DNA of 64,000 bases, from positions 51,308,039 to 51,372,038 of the forward strand of contig CM038466.1 in NCBI GenBank assembly GCA_021464415.1. Reading direction: 5' to 3'. The notes under the pieces are model-generated. The model made no database searches, was not told the DNA's origin, and saw only the letters and a program-made list of their open reading frames with translations. Shown here piece after piece: positions 32,379 through 44,219 of the stretch. The DNA comes from Lonicera japonica. Lineage: Eukaryota > Streptophyta > Magnoliopsida > Dipsacales > Caprifoliaceae. Both the position numbers and the translations under genes were made by a program. The number at the start of each line of letters is the position of its first letter. Positions within the stretch are counted from its first letter, which is position 1.

Positions 32379-35300
32379 CGGTTGTAGCCGGCTGTTATAT
32401 TATCATATTGATGTATATTGCCTTCTCGCGGACGAGTTTCGTAGTCTTGCATTTATAGCTTCCCTGGCTTGCGGATTAGATCGTGTGGCTCTATCAACGG
32501 AATGGTGTTCCGGGAAGTAGTAGCCCTACACTTAGGTGAAAGATCCTAAGGTAGTTCCATCCTCGGAGGAACGTGCTTGTACGGGTGTTCTTCTTGTTAA
32601 GTATTTGGAGTGTTGTCCCCGGAAAAATGTCTTGCGTGGGTTTATCTCCAAATGAATTACAAGTAAGGACCGAGTCCCTGGGCGGTTCGCTCACTTGGAG
32701 GAGACATGATAAGTTTAGAGCTTGGGGTCCTTTGGGAACCGATGCTCTAAGCCTAGTGACCGCGGGGTGTGAGCTGAGGCTTTATACAAGAGATATGACA
32801 TTGTGATCTTTATATGCTTGTTACTTGTATGGTTGATTGTATCATATCTCTTATGGTTATTATCCTTATTTATGTGATTACATTGAGATGATTGTATGAT
32901 AAGCATTGCATGGGCCAGTTGATTACAGGAAGCGAATCTATCGTAGTATGATGAACCATAGGAAGCTAGTGTTTGTGATGAGATGGTTTTATACCAATAG
33001 TTCTCTGGTGATACGAGAATTAGTTGAGAGTATTCTATGGGACGTGTCAATTAGTCGGATAGATAGCTTCCGGTGAATAGGATGGGAATCCTAGTGGAGA
33101 TCGGCATGCACTTGTGTGTAGATTACATTGCGTTGCATTATTTTATAAACTTTTGTAGTAAAGTGAAGTAGTTATTTTATGTATAAAACCTATATAGTTC
33201 CCACCGAGCCCGGTTTTGGCTCATCCCGTTTTCTAACAGTTTTGCAGGGCAAGCCTCGGGATTGGAGCGTGGCGTATGGTCTAGAAGCCTCTGATGTTCA
33301 CATACTTTCGTAGTCCTTAAGATTAAGGACTAACTACTGTATTATCTTTTGTTATCTCAAACTATTTGTACTTATGTATGGGTTTTGAAACTATTATAGT
33401 AAGGAATATGTGATTCCGGACTTGTAGAAATGATTTCATATGTGGAGCAGATTATAGATGTTCATTGATTTGGATTACATTTGAATATAAATGGTTTTAA
33501 ACCTGACAGGTTGGTTGATTCTACAAATGAACTCCACATGCCAAAATTTTATATAAAGAAAAGTTTTTAAAAGTTGTGTTTTTATGAATCTAAACCCGCC
33601 GTCGCGCACGGCATCCGTGATTAACCATATCCCGGAGGTGAAAATCTCATTACGGGATTCGGGGCGTCACAGTCGGTGTTGTACCACTTACACTTGAACA
33701 ACACAAATGGCATGCCTTCCGTATAAGTTAGTTGGACAACTGATTGCAGAATCCTGTAGTATGTCAGATCACCGGCCACGCATATCACTCCACTATTCTA
33801 AGTCTTTCGAATCCGGTCTCGATGCTCAGTAACAAATTTGACACCGTTCACCTTGCACTGAGAGAAAATGGTGCACATCATAGGCTGAGATGCAAGGATC
33901 TGTATCTCCCGATTGTATTTAGGATCATGTGTTTGCAGCAGATGGATCATCTGCATAAGAATATAGATACATGGAACATCAATGAAATGTACATATGCAT
34001 GCGACAAGTGAAAGTAAGTTAAGGCTGAAAGTTTACCCCTCTAGGGAGCTATTTCTACAAATTGTCGGCGGTGAGTTTCAATATACCATTCTGTTTCTAT
34101 ACAATTTATCATAACACACCAGTGAGCCATCGCAATTTGTTGCTTACTAAGACGGATGTTTCTGACACAACCTTTAGGCTTGACAAGGTGGGAAACAACG
34201 GAAATGTTCCATTGAGGTGAATCCGGTATGACTTCATCACTCGCATTAGGATCATGCAGATAGTTATTAATGAAAGTCACACACTCGTGCATGATGTTCC
34301 TCTCGGCAATACACCCCTCTGAGTAACGTTTGTTTCCAACATCTTTCTTGTATTCTCTGAGCTGCCTGAAAGATTGCGCAATTATATAGTACAAATGTAT
34401 ACAATTAAAGATAATTATATATAGTATCCTAAAATCTGGGGAAAACTTTTTAGTGGAAAACATCTAGGTATAATGTACGGGACCGGTGAGTAAGACCTGT
34501 TCGGGCAGGTGGATACAGAGATGGACCATGATGGTAAAGAAAGCTGGCGGAAATATTATCTCTAACTTGCATAGGATCATGAAAATATCGGTCTGCAGTT
34601 GACGGACATCCGATTTCTTCAACTCTCGAGCACAAATTGTTTGGAAGAATCTGCAATACTCTACTAACGCATCGGTAACGTCCCTTCCCAAATATGGTCG
34701 GATAACTACAGGAAGAACACGCTAAAGCATGACATGGCAATCGTGAGTCTTCAATCCGAAATTTTTTTTATCAGACGGTCTGATCTTACTCTTTAGGCTT
34801 CCAGCATAACCTCTTGGATATTTAACAGCTGCAACTCGATCAAATACGTCTTTGAGATCCCTAGGACGAATTGTGTAATTCGCCTGAGGTAGCGTAATTT
34901 TTCCTGACGGCCTTATCCTTGGCCAAAGATTGCTGCGTATGCCCATATTCTTTAGAGTTAATCGAGATTTCACATCATCCTTAGTCTTTCCATCGAGACC
35001 TAGAATGGTGCCCAAGATGTTGTCGCATACATTTTTTTCGATGTGCATCACATCTAATGCATATCTCACACTCGATGATGTCCAGTAAGGCAGCTCCCAA
35101 AATATACTGACGTGAGTCCAACACAGTCTCTTTTTAGATGCCTAACATTAAGTACAGCACAACTTATCAATTTACAATATCACAAATTAACTTATTACAA
35201 TATCACAACTAATGTTAGTTTGAGCCGTACTTGTTTGAAGTCAGGATGCGGATGCAAAGAATTCTGAGGGTGAGAAAAACTGTTTGTAGCTTCAATAACC

Positions 35301-36944
35301 TGACATCCAGACTTTCTTTGTGGGGCGGGTCTAAGCTCTGGTTCCCCATTAAACCTTTTTGATCGCCTCCGATAAGGGTGATCTTTGAAAAGCCATCTAC
35401 GCGCGCCCTGGTTTGACATCCTTCCATTATTGTGAACCGCAACAATATCATCCAAACATATGGGACATGCCTTGTATCCTTTTGTCTGAATACCTCCCAA
35501 CATTCCTACTCCTGGAAAGTCACTGATGGTCCACATAACGGCTGCCCCCATATTGAATGCCACTTCACCGTATCGATCCCAAGTTGAAACCCCCGTCTCC
35601 GATACCATCTTAAGTTCATCAATCAGTGGTCTCATAAACACATTTAGAGTCTTTCCCGGATTCTTGGGGCCAGATATTAGTAAGACTAGAATGTTAAACT
35701 CCTTCTTCATACACAACGAAGGCGACAAATTATAAGGCATTGCAATAACAGGCCAGCAGCTGTAGGGAATCACCGTAGTAGAGTACGGACTAAACCTGTC
35801 TGACGCTAGAGCAAGACGTACGTTTCTAATGTCGGCGGCAAATTGCGGTTGGGACATGCAACGTGACGAGACAAATTCCTTAATATGAAAATAATTAAAC
35901 TAACAGTTTAGTAAATTGTATGTGTACGAACTGTAAATATATACGTCACCTGTCGAAATCCTTCCATGCTTCTCCATCCACTGGATGTCTAAGATATTCA
36001 GTATCTTCTCTTCTTTCCTTATGCCACCACATTTCCTTTGCAATATGTTTGCAACTATACAGACGCTACAACCTCGGTGCCAATGGAAAGTACCAAACCG
36101 TTTTCCGGGCAATCCGTTTGCCACCGCCTGTATTTTCTTCTTCCCATCTTGACTCACCGCAAATGGGACATTGATCTAGGTCTTTACCCTCCTTGTAAAA
36201 CAAGTAGCAGCCGTAGTAACACCCGTGGATGACCTCGTAACCCATGCCGATCTTTTTTAAGGCCTTTTTTACAGTTTTGTATGAGTCAGGGTACTTGTTC
36301 CCTTCGGGCAACAGGTAATTAATTTCAGCAGCCCACTTGTTGCAGGATGTGTCTGCCATATTGCAACTTTGTTTCAGTTGTAGCGATCTAAGCATTGAAA
36401 CCAGCGCCGTGACTTGACTACCCTCGTACAGTGGAGTCATTACTTCGACTAAGAGACGCTGATATGTTATCAAATTTTCTTTGGCGACAGGGTTAGCATG
36501 AAATGCATTGTCAACGCCAGGGTGATCATACGATTCACGAAAAGGAAAAGCATCTTGTACGAAGTCCATGGTCGGGTTACTCGAAGACGCCCTGTTTTGT
36601 TCTGCTTGCCATTGCGAAGGTGTCTCTAGAATTTTCCCATGTAGGTTCCATACTGTATATGACTCCATTATACCCGCATTGGTCAAGTGGATGTTTATTT
36701 CATCTAATGTCACCCGTTGGCCCATGTTGAAACATTTTTTGCAGGGACATGGATACAATCCAGTCAAATTGTTGCCATTTTCTTGTACATACTCTAAGAA
36801 CTCCAGTAGCCCCACAATGAATTCCGTTGAACCTCTTGAGCATTTTATCCAGTTCTTATTCATTTTCGATCACTGTCATATGACAAATAATTACAAACTC
36901 AAAAATTACCAACAACTAAGAATAATACTAACGTATATATAAAA

Positions 36945-37690
36945 AAGGGGCAACAACTAACAACAATACTATATCTTCAACACCAAATACACATTTTCTG
37001 CACTAAACACGATATCTATATAAAGTAAAAAAAGTAGTAAAAAAATTAATATTAGTAATAGATAGAGTACCTAAAGATCAAACAAGCTCTTAATGAGGGA
37101 AATGATGTTAATTTTTACCTTCAAAATCGCCAAAATTAACTCTAAAACACATCAACCCCGAAAATGGCATGTTCTTAGGCGACGTAGAAGGAACGTAGAG
37201 ATCAAATAGGGGTAACAACTAACAATAATACTATATATTCAACATCAAATACACATTTTCTACACTAAACACAATATATATATAAACATAAAAATTAGTA
37301 ACTAAATAAGATTAATAAGAGATAGAGTACCTAAACCGATGTTGATTTTCACCTTCAAAATCGCCAAAATTGCCCAAACTAACTCTAAAACCAAAAATAG
37401 CAAGTTCTTAGGCAACGTAGTACTAACCTAGAGATCAAATAGGGGCAGCAACTAACAACAATACTATATCTTCAACACCAATTATAAATTTTCTACACTA
37501 AACACAATATTTATATAAGCACAAAAATTAATAAATAATTAATATTAATAAGAGATAGATTACCTAAAGATCAAACAAGCCTTTAATGAGGCAAATAATG
37601 TTGATTTTCACCTTTAAAATCGCCAAAATCGCCCAAAGTAGCTCTAAAATACATCAACCCCGAAAATGGAGGAGAGGTTTTGATATAAAG
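36945..37690. repeat. ~245 bp tandem repeat, three copies
   Basis: Units start near 36948, 37204 and 37442 with CAACAACTAACAACAATACT-like sequence and end with TAGGCGACGTAG-type motifs and GATCAAATAGGGG. They lie between the transposase start and the right subterminal array. A single related copy is at 44000-44180 in the outer CACTA, so the triplication is specific to the inner element. Each unit begins with the 5' flank of TNPD, so they may multiply promoter sequence. Confidence 0.8.
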
Positions 37691-38086
37691 ATGACAGGAT
37701 CTTAGGCAATGTAGAAACTATACCTACGTCGCCTAAGGTATATCTTAGGCGACGTTAGTATAGTTTCTACGTCGCTTAAAGGTCAGTCAAACCCCTGTTG
37801 ACCACCACTTAAAAGTGTCGGTGGTCGACAGCTTTTGGGCGACGTGTGAATTTGAGTACGTCGCCCTAGATAATCTTAGGCGACGTACTATATACCTACG
37901 TCGCTTAGGATTTTATAGGGCGACGTATTATATACGTACGTCGCCTAGAATTTTATAGGGCGACGTATTATATACCTACGTCGCCTAGGATTATCTTAGG
38001 CGACGTGTCATTATTACGTCGCCTAGGATACTCTTAGGCGACGTATTCTATTGACTACGGCGCCCAAGAGCCTTGTTGGTGTAGTG
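37690..38086. repeat. Inner CACTA right subterminal array and terminus
   Basis: A dozen or so TTAGGCGACGTA motifs in inverted pairs, several with nearly identical TATATACCTACGTCGCCTAG spacers (37880-37990), ending in the TTGGTGTAGTG terminus. Confidence 0.9.
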
Positions 38087-38089
38087 AGA

Positions 38090-39900
38090 GATGGAGGACA
38101 AAGTATGTTAGCAGGCGGAGGCTTCTTTTGGTTTGATTGGTATTGTATGAGATACACAATTAACATAATGCATATACCACAATTTATTTATTGTTATTAT
38201 TTCTTCCATTGACTTCGTTGTATTTTAAGGGTAGTGAGCATGTGTGTAGCTCCTGTTCCTATCTACATGCTTACATGCGTTTTAAAATAAAAAAATGCCA
38301 ATAAATCACCTGTATTAGAGGCTCTTGTCTTTGAGGCGAGTTAAGAATCAGTAACACTTTTAGACTAATTGCCATTTTCTGTATGGGAATGGACTTTCTT
38401 TTAATTTAATTATATCTTTTGTTTAGAGGTTTTGTCTTCTAGAAAGAGCTTATGGGTCGACTAAGTTAATAAACTATGCAAGTTATGAATTTTAATCATT
38501 TCAAGATGGAATACTTATGGTTGTTCTTATTTACTCTATTTATTTTTTATTATCTGCTAATCATGTCCTTTGTAAGGCACCTGTCCAATTGGAAGATGCA
38601 TTCGCATCAAGATTTATTCTTATTTAGATGGAACTTTATATATAGCATTCTAATAGGTTGATTCTAAATCCAAGAAAACCTCTCCAAAGTGATACTCTAT
38701 AAAGTTGCAACTTCCATTAGTATAAAAAACAGTTGGTCAGAGGAGCTCGGTCCCAACTTATATTTTACAGAAACCAAATACAAACAATCAATTGTTACAC
38801 ATCGAAGATATATAGATATATAGTTGGATTATCCTACCTCTTGGTGTAGCTGTGGTGGAGGTAAAAGAAATCAATGAGCAAGAAGAGCCACTAGTGTCGA
38901 TGGGTATTGGTTGTGTACACACTCTACTGACTGTAATAGGCAGCAAACTACCACCTAGTACACAACACCACAAAACTGAGAACATGGCAAAGCCGAATAT
39001 AAAACATAACAATAGAATTTTGTGTAAGATCACCGAATATAAAAGAGGATATGGTCAGTTCATTATAAGTGCAGGAATCTATCGAACATCCAACTCTGCT
39101 GTATATGTGTAGCAGTTGGTGCATTCAAATGGATTCATAACAGTTCATGTATTTGGAGTTGTTGGCCAATGATGGCTTACTAATAGAACAGTTAATTGTC
39201 TAAGCTATATAACAAAGAGAAATGAAATTTATACATAAACAAGTGTGAGCCAAAGTTTAAAACCACGCATCTGAATAATTCTAAAAAAGATGGAAATCAA
39301 CTGAATAACAAGTGTGAGCCAAAGTATATACATAACAAAAAGAAACTTAAATTACTAAAAGTTCTTAAACATGGAAATCAACTGAATAATTCACAGGAAA
39401 AATGTCATTAAGATAGACTTTTCATCTTTCAACCCTACAAAATCATATTTATTACTTCCAATTTTATTTTTTTTGTGAGAAATATAAACCATGGCCGACC
39501 TGAAGTGGAAACGAAATTTGGGGCTTACTCGTGTATAATACCTACATAAATTTGGGGCTTACTCATGTATAATACCTACATAAATTTGGGGCTTACTCGT
39601 GTATAATACCTACCAAGTCATGAATAATACCTACATAAAATCAATAAAACTTTCACTACATAAAAATATGGGGTTTTTTTTCTGGGGTTGGGTGGGGAGG
39701 GGTTTAAGTCAAAGGATTATGTTTAAGAGAAATTAGACATTTTCCCCCAGTTTTTTTTTTGGAATTCTTTGAGATTCCCCCATATGCAGGGGACTAAGTC
39801 TAGCAATTATGAAAACATGGGGTGTAAATCTAATTTCATGTTAAGAACAGGGAGGAAAGCAAAAAATCCCAACATACAATAATGAGAAAACATAACCTAC
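38090..39900. other. Outer CACTA interior, mostly unrecognised
   Basis: No domain recognised. A ~34 bp tandem repeat, three copies (AAATTTGGGGCTTACTCGTG...), lies at 39514-39616. A minus-strand frame at 39033-38788 begins with a hydrophobic segment (MILHKILLLCFIFGFAMFSV) followed by a Ser/Thr-rich part; it matches nothing I know and could be part of captured DNA. The next acyl-CoA synthetase exon expected here was not found. Confidence 0.5.
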
Positions 39901-40458
39901 CTTTGATATTCCATAGTTCACTAAACCAGAACCAATTGTTGACCGGGCAGAATCTGCTTCCCCATATGTCATCCACTTATATCTGTAGAAATGAATTCAA
40001 ATGGACAAAGGGAGCTAAAAGGAACAAATTCCAATATTAGCTAAACGGCCAACTTACTCTCCAACTGTTCCATCCACCCAAATCCATGTACCCAAGTATT
40101 TGTAATCTCGGAAGGTTTTAACAGCGCACCTAGAGCGTAAGTTAGAAAAAAAATAAGCAAGAAAAAAATGAAGAAAGAAAAGAAAAAGAGGGGAATGAGG
40201 CAAATATATGCTAGAAAAGAAAAAAAGATGCTCACACAAAATTATCTTGCAAAGTACCAATTTCGGGGTGATCAACGAATCTACTCACAAACTTCAAAGG
40301 AGAGCGCGTAGATCTGCAATTAAAGTAATGGTATCTCAAAGACCACCTTGAGAAATGCATATCTGATTGAAAGAAAAAATGTATATATGATCTTGACCTG
40401 TATACGTTCCACTTCCCCGTATCCAGTTTCTCTGGAAGCACAACACTATATCCCTGCT
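39901..40458 (-). pseudogene. Captured long-chain acyl-CoA synthetase (LACS6/7-like) fragment
   Basis: Four consecutive exons with intact GT-AG borders: 40458-40398 (EQGYSVVLPEKLDTGKWNVY), 40313-40236 (RSPLKFVSRFVDHPEIGTLQ), 40129-40058 (VKTFRDYKYLGTWIWVDGTV) and 39982-39901 (YKWMTYGEADSARSTIGSGL). This matches the N-terminal part of plant peroxisomal LACS6/LACS7, which activate fatty acids for beta-oxidation. First exon, AMP-binding catalytic motifs and the rest are absent. The frame stays open and joins across all introns. The R-x-R of the usual LGTR-x-R-VDGT is W-x-W here, consistent with CpG decay. It sits inside the outer CACTA, so it was captured with introns, at the DNA level. Confidence 0.85.
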
Positions 40459-41460
40459 CTGGGCATAATTTGACAGCACCATTAATCATATTAAAATATG
40501 GAACAAAATAAGAGAAAAATGGAATGTAGAGCCCATCTTAACCTGCTAAGACAGGCATTTTATTGATGTAAGCAAGACCCCACACAAATTAGTACGTGCA
40601 TTATTCGAGTTGCTACAACTGATAACTAAAGATGAAAATAATATACTAATCACGCATAAAAAATATTAATGAAAAAAAAAGAAGCAATAGCAAGCATCTA
40701 AAGTTCTACACTGGACTACATGACTAGGGAGATTAACCTCAACATAATAAGTGAACTTTCGTCAAATGATCCAAATGTGTAACCCCTCTAAATTCATTAA
40801 GCATTCTAACCACTAGCTTGTGTATTTACTCTTCCAACTGGCCTTTTGAGAAGTGCCTCAAATGAATCTTATTCACATAAAGCATAAATCAAAGGATGAC
40901 AACTCAACCAAACATGAAAGCAATCAGCTTGAATAAAGATGCATTTTATCACAGTTCATACTTGATGTGCTGACTGCAGCGACATATGGAGAAAAGCCAA
41001 TCCCTTATGCTAGAAATCATCGATAAATCTTTGATACAGACAAGGTATATTGTGATAGTGCTATCTACAAATGCCACAGTGAAATCATCTCCCGTTTCTT
41101 ACTTTTGGGGAAGGAGGAACTATTTGCCCAATCAAGGCACCACTCAACTTGTTTTAATAGAAAATATATGTATACTAATGAAGAATTTTTATACGTAAAA
41201 TGTAGCGCAGTTAAAATACAAGGTTGATACTATAAAGATTAAATTAGTTAAAAATTCTATACAACTATCGGAATGTAACATGAAGCAACTTGTTTTTTGG
41301 GTAAAATAGAGATTATATTTTCCCTTTGGAAACCATAAAAGAAACTTAAACTTCTTTCTCATCTTCTTGTCGCTTTTACATAGATCATGCCACACTTTCG
41401 AAATACAAAAGTCAACAACAACAATCATAAATACAGTCATATCCACTCGTACTCCTTGAT
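40459..41460. other. Outer CACTA interior upstream of the captured exons
   Basis: Probably includes part of LACS intron 1; exon 1 (N-terminal peroxisomal signal region) was not found. A minus-strand frame at 41446-41189 has no recognised domain. Confidence 0.4.
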
Positions 41461-41479
41461 CTTTAGTAAAGACAGATTA

Positions 41480-43075
41480 AGCGAATAGCCTCAGCCCCTA
41501 TCTCTTAAAGCTATGGTATACCGCCGATCACCAAGTTCCACTCGTGGTAGATCACCAAGCTCGAAAACTTCCACTCGTGGTAGATCACCAAGTTCGATGG
41601 TGAAACCAGAGATAGGAATGTAAGTCGTGTGATGTTCTTGATAGGGTTCTTGTACTTCAAACTGTGGAGTGGTGGTTTAATCCCTTGCGAGTGTGCTATT
41701 ACTGTACGTACCTCTATGTGACATCACATTAACGATTTTCCAATTCGCGCCTGCCAATGGATCATCTACATAAAACACTTGTCTTGCCGTCTTGGCAAGA
41801 ATAAATGGTCTATCTTCATACTAACTGGTCAAAGTGTTCACTGAAAAAAAAATGATCTAACTTTGTGTTATCCGGATCTTCAAGGTCAGTGTTGTTCCAT
41901 TTACACTTGAACAACACCACCGGCATGCCTTCTGCATACTTTAACGCAACAATTGCCTTAAGAATCCCATAGTATGGAACATCATCCGCTACTACCATAA
42001 CTCCACTATTTTGAGTCTTCTGGTTTTGGTCTCGCTGCCATGTCACAAACTTGATGCCGTTTACGTCACATTGTGAATAAATGGTGAAACTCTGAGGCCG
42101 GTCTGCCAAAAGGTGTAGTTCTTGCTTGTAATGCAGATCACCAATACTTTGCAGGTAAGACATCTGTAAAATAATATGGAACATTGATGAAAGGTAATAT
42201 ACATGTGAAAAATATAAGTAAATTAAGTGTGAATGTCTACCCAATTATGGAAATGTGGATGAAAGTTTTGAATACGCAGTTCATCGTCTTCATCAATCAC
42301 GTATAGAGCTCTTATTCGTAGTTTAGCTCGGTGACCTTCAATGAACGGTTATACTTCATCACAGTGCTCCATCATCACACACCAGTGAGCCACTACAAGT
42401 TCTTCTCTATTTAACCCGACATTTGCGGCATAACCATGGGGCATCACAAGGTCGTAAACAACATATATGTTCCATCGAAGTGCATCGGGGATGACTGCAT
42501 CTTGTGGGGTGTTAGTATCACTCAGATATAAATTGTTATATGTCACACACTCATGCATAATGTACTGCTCAACAATACACCTCTCTGGAAACGTGTGTTC
42601 TTTACAAACTTCTTATAATCCTTGAGTTGCTTGTCAAATTATATAGTTAGTACAAATATAGACATTTATATAGTATTGTGAAATTACAATATTAGGTCCG
42701 AGTTACCTTTCTATGGGAAACATTTAGGTAAAATGTACAGGACTGGTAAGCAGAGCCTGTTTGGGAAGGTGAATCATGAGATGAACCATGATAATAAAGA
42801 AAGTTGGAGGAAAAATCCTCTTTAGTTTGCAGAGAAGCATGACAATATCTTGCTGCATTTGGCGGACGACCGATTTCTTCAACTCTTGAGCACATAACAT
42901 CTGAAAGAATCTGGACAACTCTACTAGTGGATCAACAACATAGTCCGCCAAATATGGTCGAATAACCACTGGAAAAAGATGTTAAAGCAATACATGACAG
43001 TCGTGAGTCTTCAATCCATAAAACTTTTTATCAGTCGCATTGACCTTATTCTTCAGGCTTCCCGCATAACCTCCG
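41480..43075 (-). pseudogene. Outer CACTA TNPD-like transposase, 3' part only
   Basis: From 43075 leftward: GLKTHDCHVLL followed by TAA (42982-42984), then the DUF4218 region (LFPVVIRPYLADYVVDPLVE, MVHLMIHLPKQALLTSPVHF, MHECVTYNNLYLSDTN) to about 42350. DUF4216 follows at 42244-41500 (GMPVVLFKCKWNNTD, YEDRPFILAKTARQVFYVDD). A stop lies within ARD*TTTP near 41680. The C-terminus repeats a short FELGDLPRVE-type segment (41520-41600). The N-terminal two thirds, including Transposase_21, is missing; the break coincides with the start of an AT-rich tandem array at 43077. Same family as 29714-36863 but clearly diverged. Confidence 0.8.
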
Positions 43076-43076
43076 G

Positions 43077-43540
43077 TTAATAGATGTTAAATATATTGAT
43101 TAGACTATCTTCATAAAAAAGAAGAGAAAAACACCTAAATTATTTGTACTTTTATTGATATAGATTGATTATATCTTATTAAAATTAAGACTTTTATGTA
43201 TATATATATTATAAAAATTTATAAAAAAATTAATAGATGTTAAATATGATTAGACTATCTTCACAAAAAAGAAGAGAAAAACACCTAAATTATTTATACT
43301 TTTATTGATATAGATTGATTATATTTTATTAAAATTAAAACTTCTTTATATATATATATTATAAAAATTTATAAAAAAATTAATAGATGTTAAATATATT
43401 GATTAGACTATCTTCACAAAAAAAGAAGAGAAAAACACCTAAATTATTTGTACTTTTATTGATATAGATTGATTATATTTTATTAAAATTAAGAATTCTT
43501 TATATATATATATAAAGAAGTATTAATTTTAAGTATCAAA
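43077..43540. repeat. AT-rich tandem repeat, ~155 bp unit, three copies
   Basis: Units start TTAATAGATGTTAAATAT near 43077, 43230 and 43379, followed by GACTATCTTCA, AAAGAAGAGAAAAACACC and a TA tract. It begins exactly where transposase homology ends. Confidence 0.85.
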
Positions 43541-43799
43541 TCCTTAATTTTCAAAGATTCATCATATCCCTAATTAGTGTAGTATTGTATCATATAAAAT
43601 ACGTATTTGTGCTTCCTTGCTTATTGTGAATATTTTATGTTTAATTTCTAATGATAATAGATATGAACTTATTTGAACAATTTGTCTTGTACTTAAATCA
43701 TCAAAGCACTTGATAAATATATAATCCTTTATTTAATTATCAAGAATGGTGTAATGAAATTAACATACATGTAATAATAATTTATCCAAACTCATATAA

Positions 43800-43804
43800 T
43801 AATA

Positions 43805-43879
<75 letters not shown>
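43800..43879. repeat. (TAA)n microsatellite
   Basis: About 27 units of AAT/TAA. 43541-43990 around it is otherwise low-complexity AT sequence with no gene. Confidence 0.9.
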
Positions 43880-44219
43880 TTATACTATATTATATAATTT
43901 TATTTTATATATTATTATAATTTTACAATAAATATTTATATATATAATAATAAATAAATATAGTATTATACATAATATATTATATATAAATATTTAAACC
44001 AACACTAAAACTACATGTTTAACACTAATTAACTCAACATAGCTATTATGAATACAAAATTTAGTAAGAAATTAAGATCAATAAGAGAGATTATACTAAC
44101 CTCGAGATCAAATAGGAGGCAAGAACAAAGCCTTTTGTGATAAAAATGGTGATTTGCACTTCAAAACCGCCCAAATAGCCTCTCCAACCAAAATGCATTC
44201 TGTGAAAAGGCTTCATACT

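Larger units (their letters stand above)
30193..33671 (-). mobile_element. Solo LTR 1 (3.48 kb) inside the transposase gene
   Basis: Bounded by TGTAATACCCGG and GGGGCGTCACA with a GTCGG TSD. Inverted relative to, and homologous along its length with, 49233-52797. It has no PBS, polypurine tract or coding domain, so it is a solo LTR left by recombination of a larger element. The long LTR with CCCCGAATCCCG near its 5' end and CCGGGTATTACA-like 3' end resembles Ty3/Gypsy chromovirus (Tekay/Del) LTRs (inference). Short frames within it are not genes. Confidence 0.85.
29714..36863 (-). pseudogene. CACTA TNPD/TNP2-like transposase, interrupted
   Basis: In order: transposase-associated domain at the start (LTGLYPCPCKKCFNMGQRV, then HL..AGIMESYTVWNLHG), to 36066; Transposase_21 domain at 35878-35195 (RNVRLALASDRFSPY, YSCWPVIAMPYNLSPSLCMK, LISGPKNPGKTLNVFMRPLI, WTISDFPGVGMLGGIQTKGY); the segment MRYALDVMHIEKNVCDNILG and a DUF4218 region, 35069-34041 (MVHLCIHLPEQVLL); then DUF4216 at 34007-33677 and 30187-29714 (SKWYDDFPFILATTTTQVFY) and a poly-Asp C-terminus. 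Stops at 36066-36068 and 34722-34724 fall where relatives have Gln. The solo LTR (30193-33671) cuts DUF4216; the frame resumes cleanly after it. This would be the catalytic protein that binds the CACTA ends. Confidence 0.85.
23034..38086 (-). mobile_element. Inner CACTA (En/Spm) element, 15 kb
   Basis: Left end CACTACCTCAAAAGGACAC; right end ...GCCTTGTTGGTGTAGTG, the inverted CACTACACCAACAAGGC. The 3-bp TSD AGA is exact (23031-23033 and 38087-38089). Subterminal motifs TTAGGCGACGTA occur in inverted pairs at both ends. It encodes a TNPA-like protein (25621-23837) and a TNPD/TNP2-like transposase (36863-29714) on the minus strand, the usual CACTA order. A solo LTR at 30193-33671 interrupts the second gene. 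Both genes carry premature stops, so the element is probably inactive now. Confidence 0.92.
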
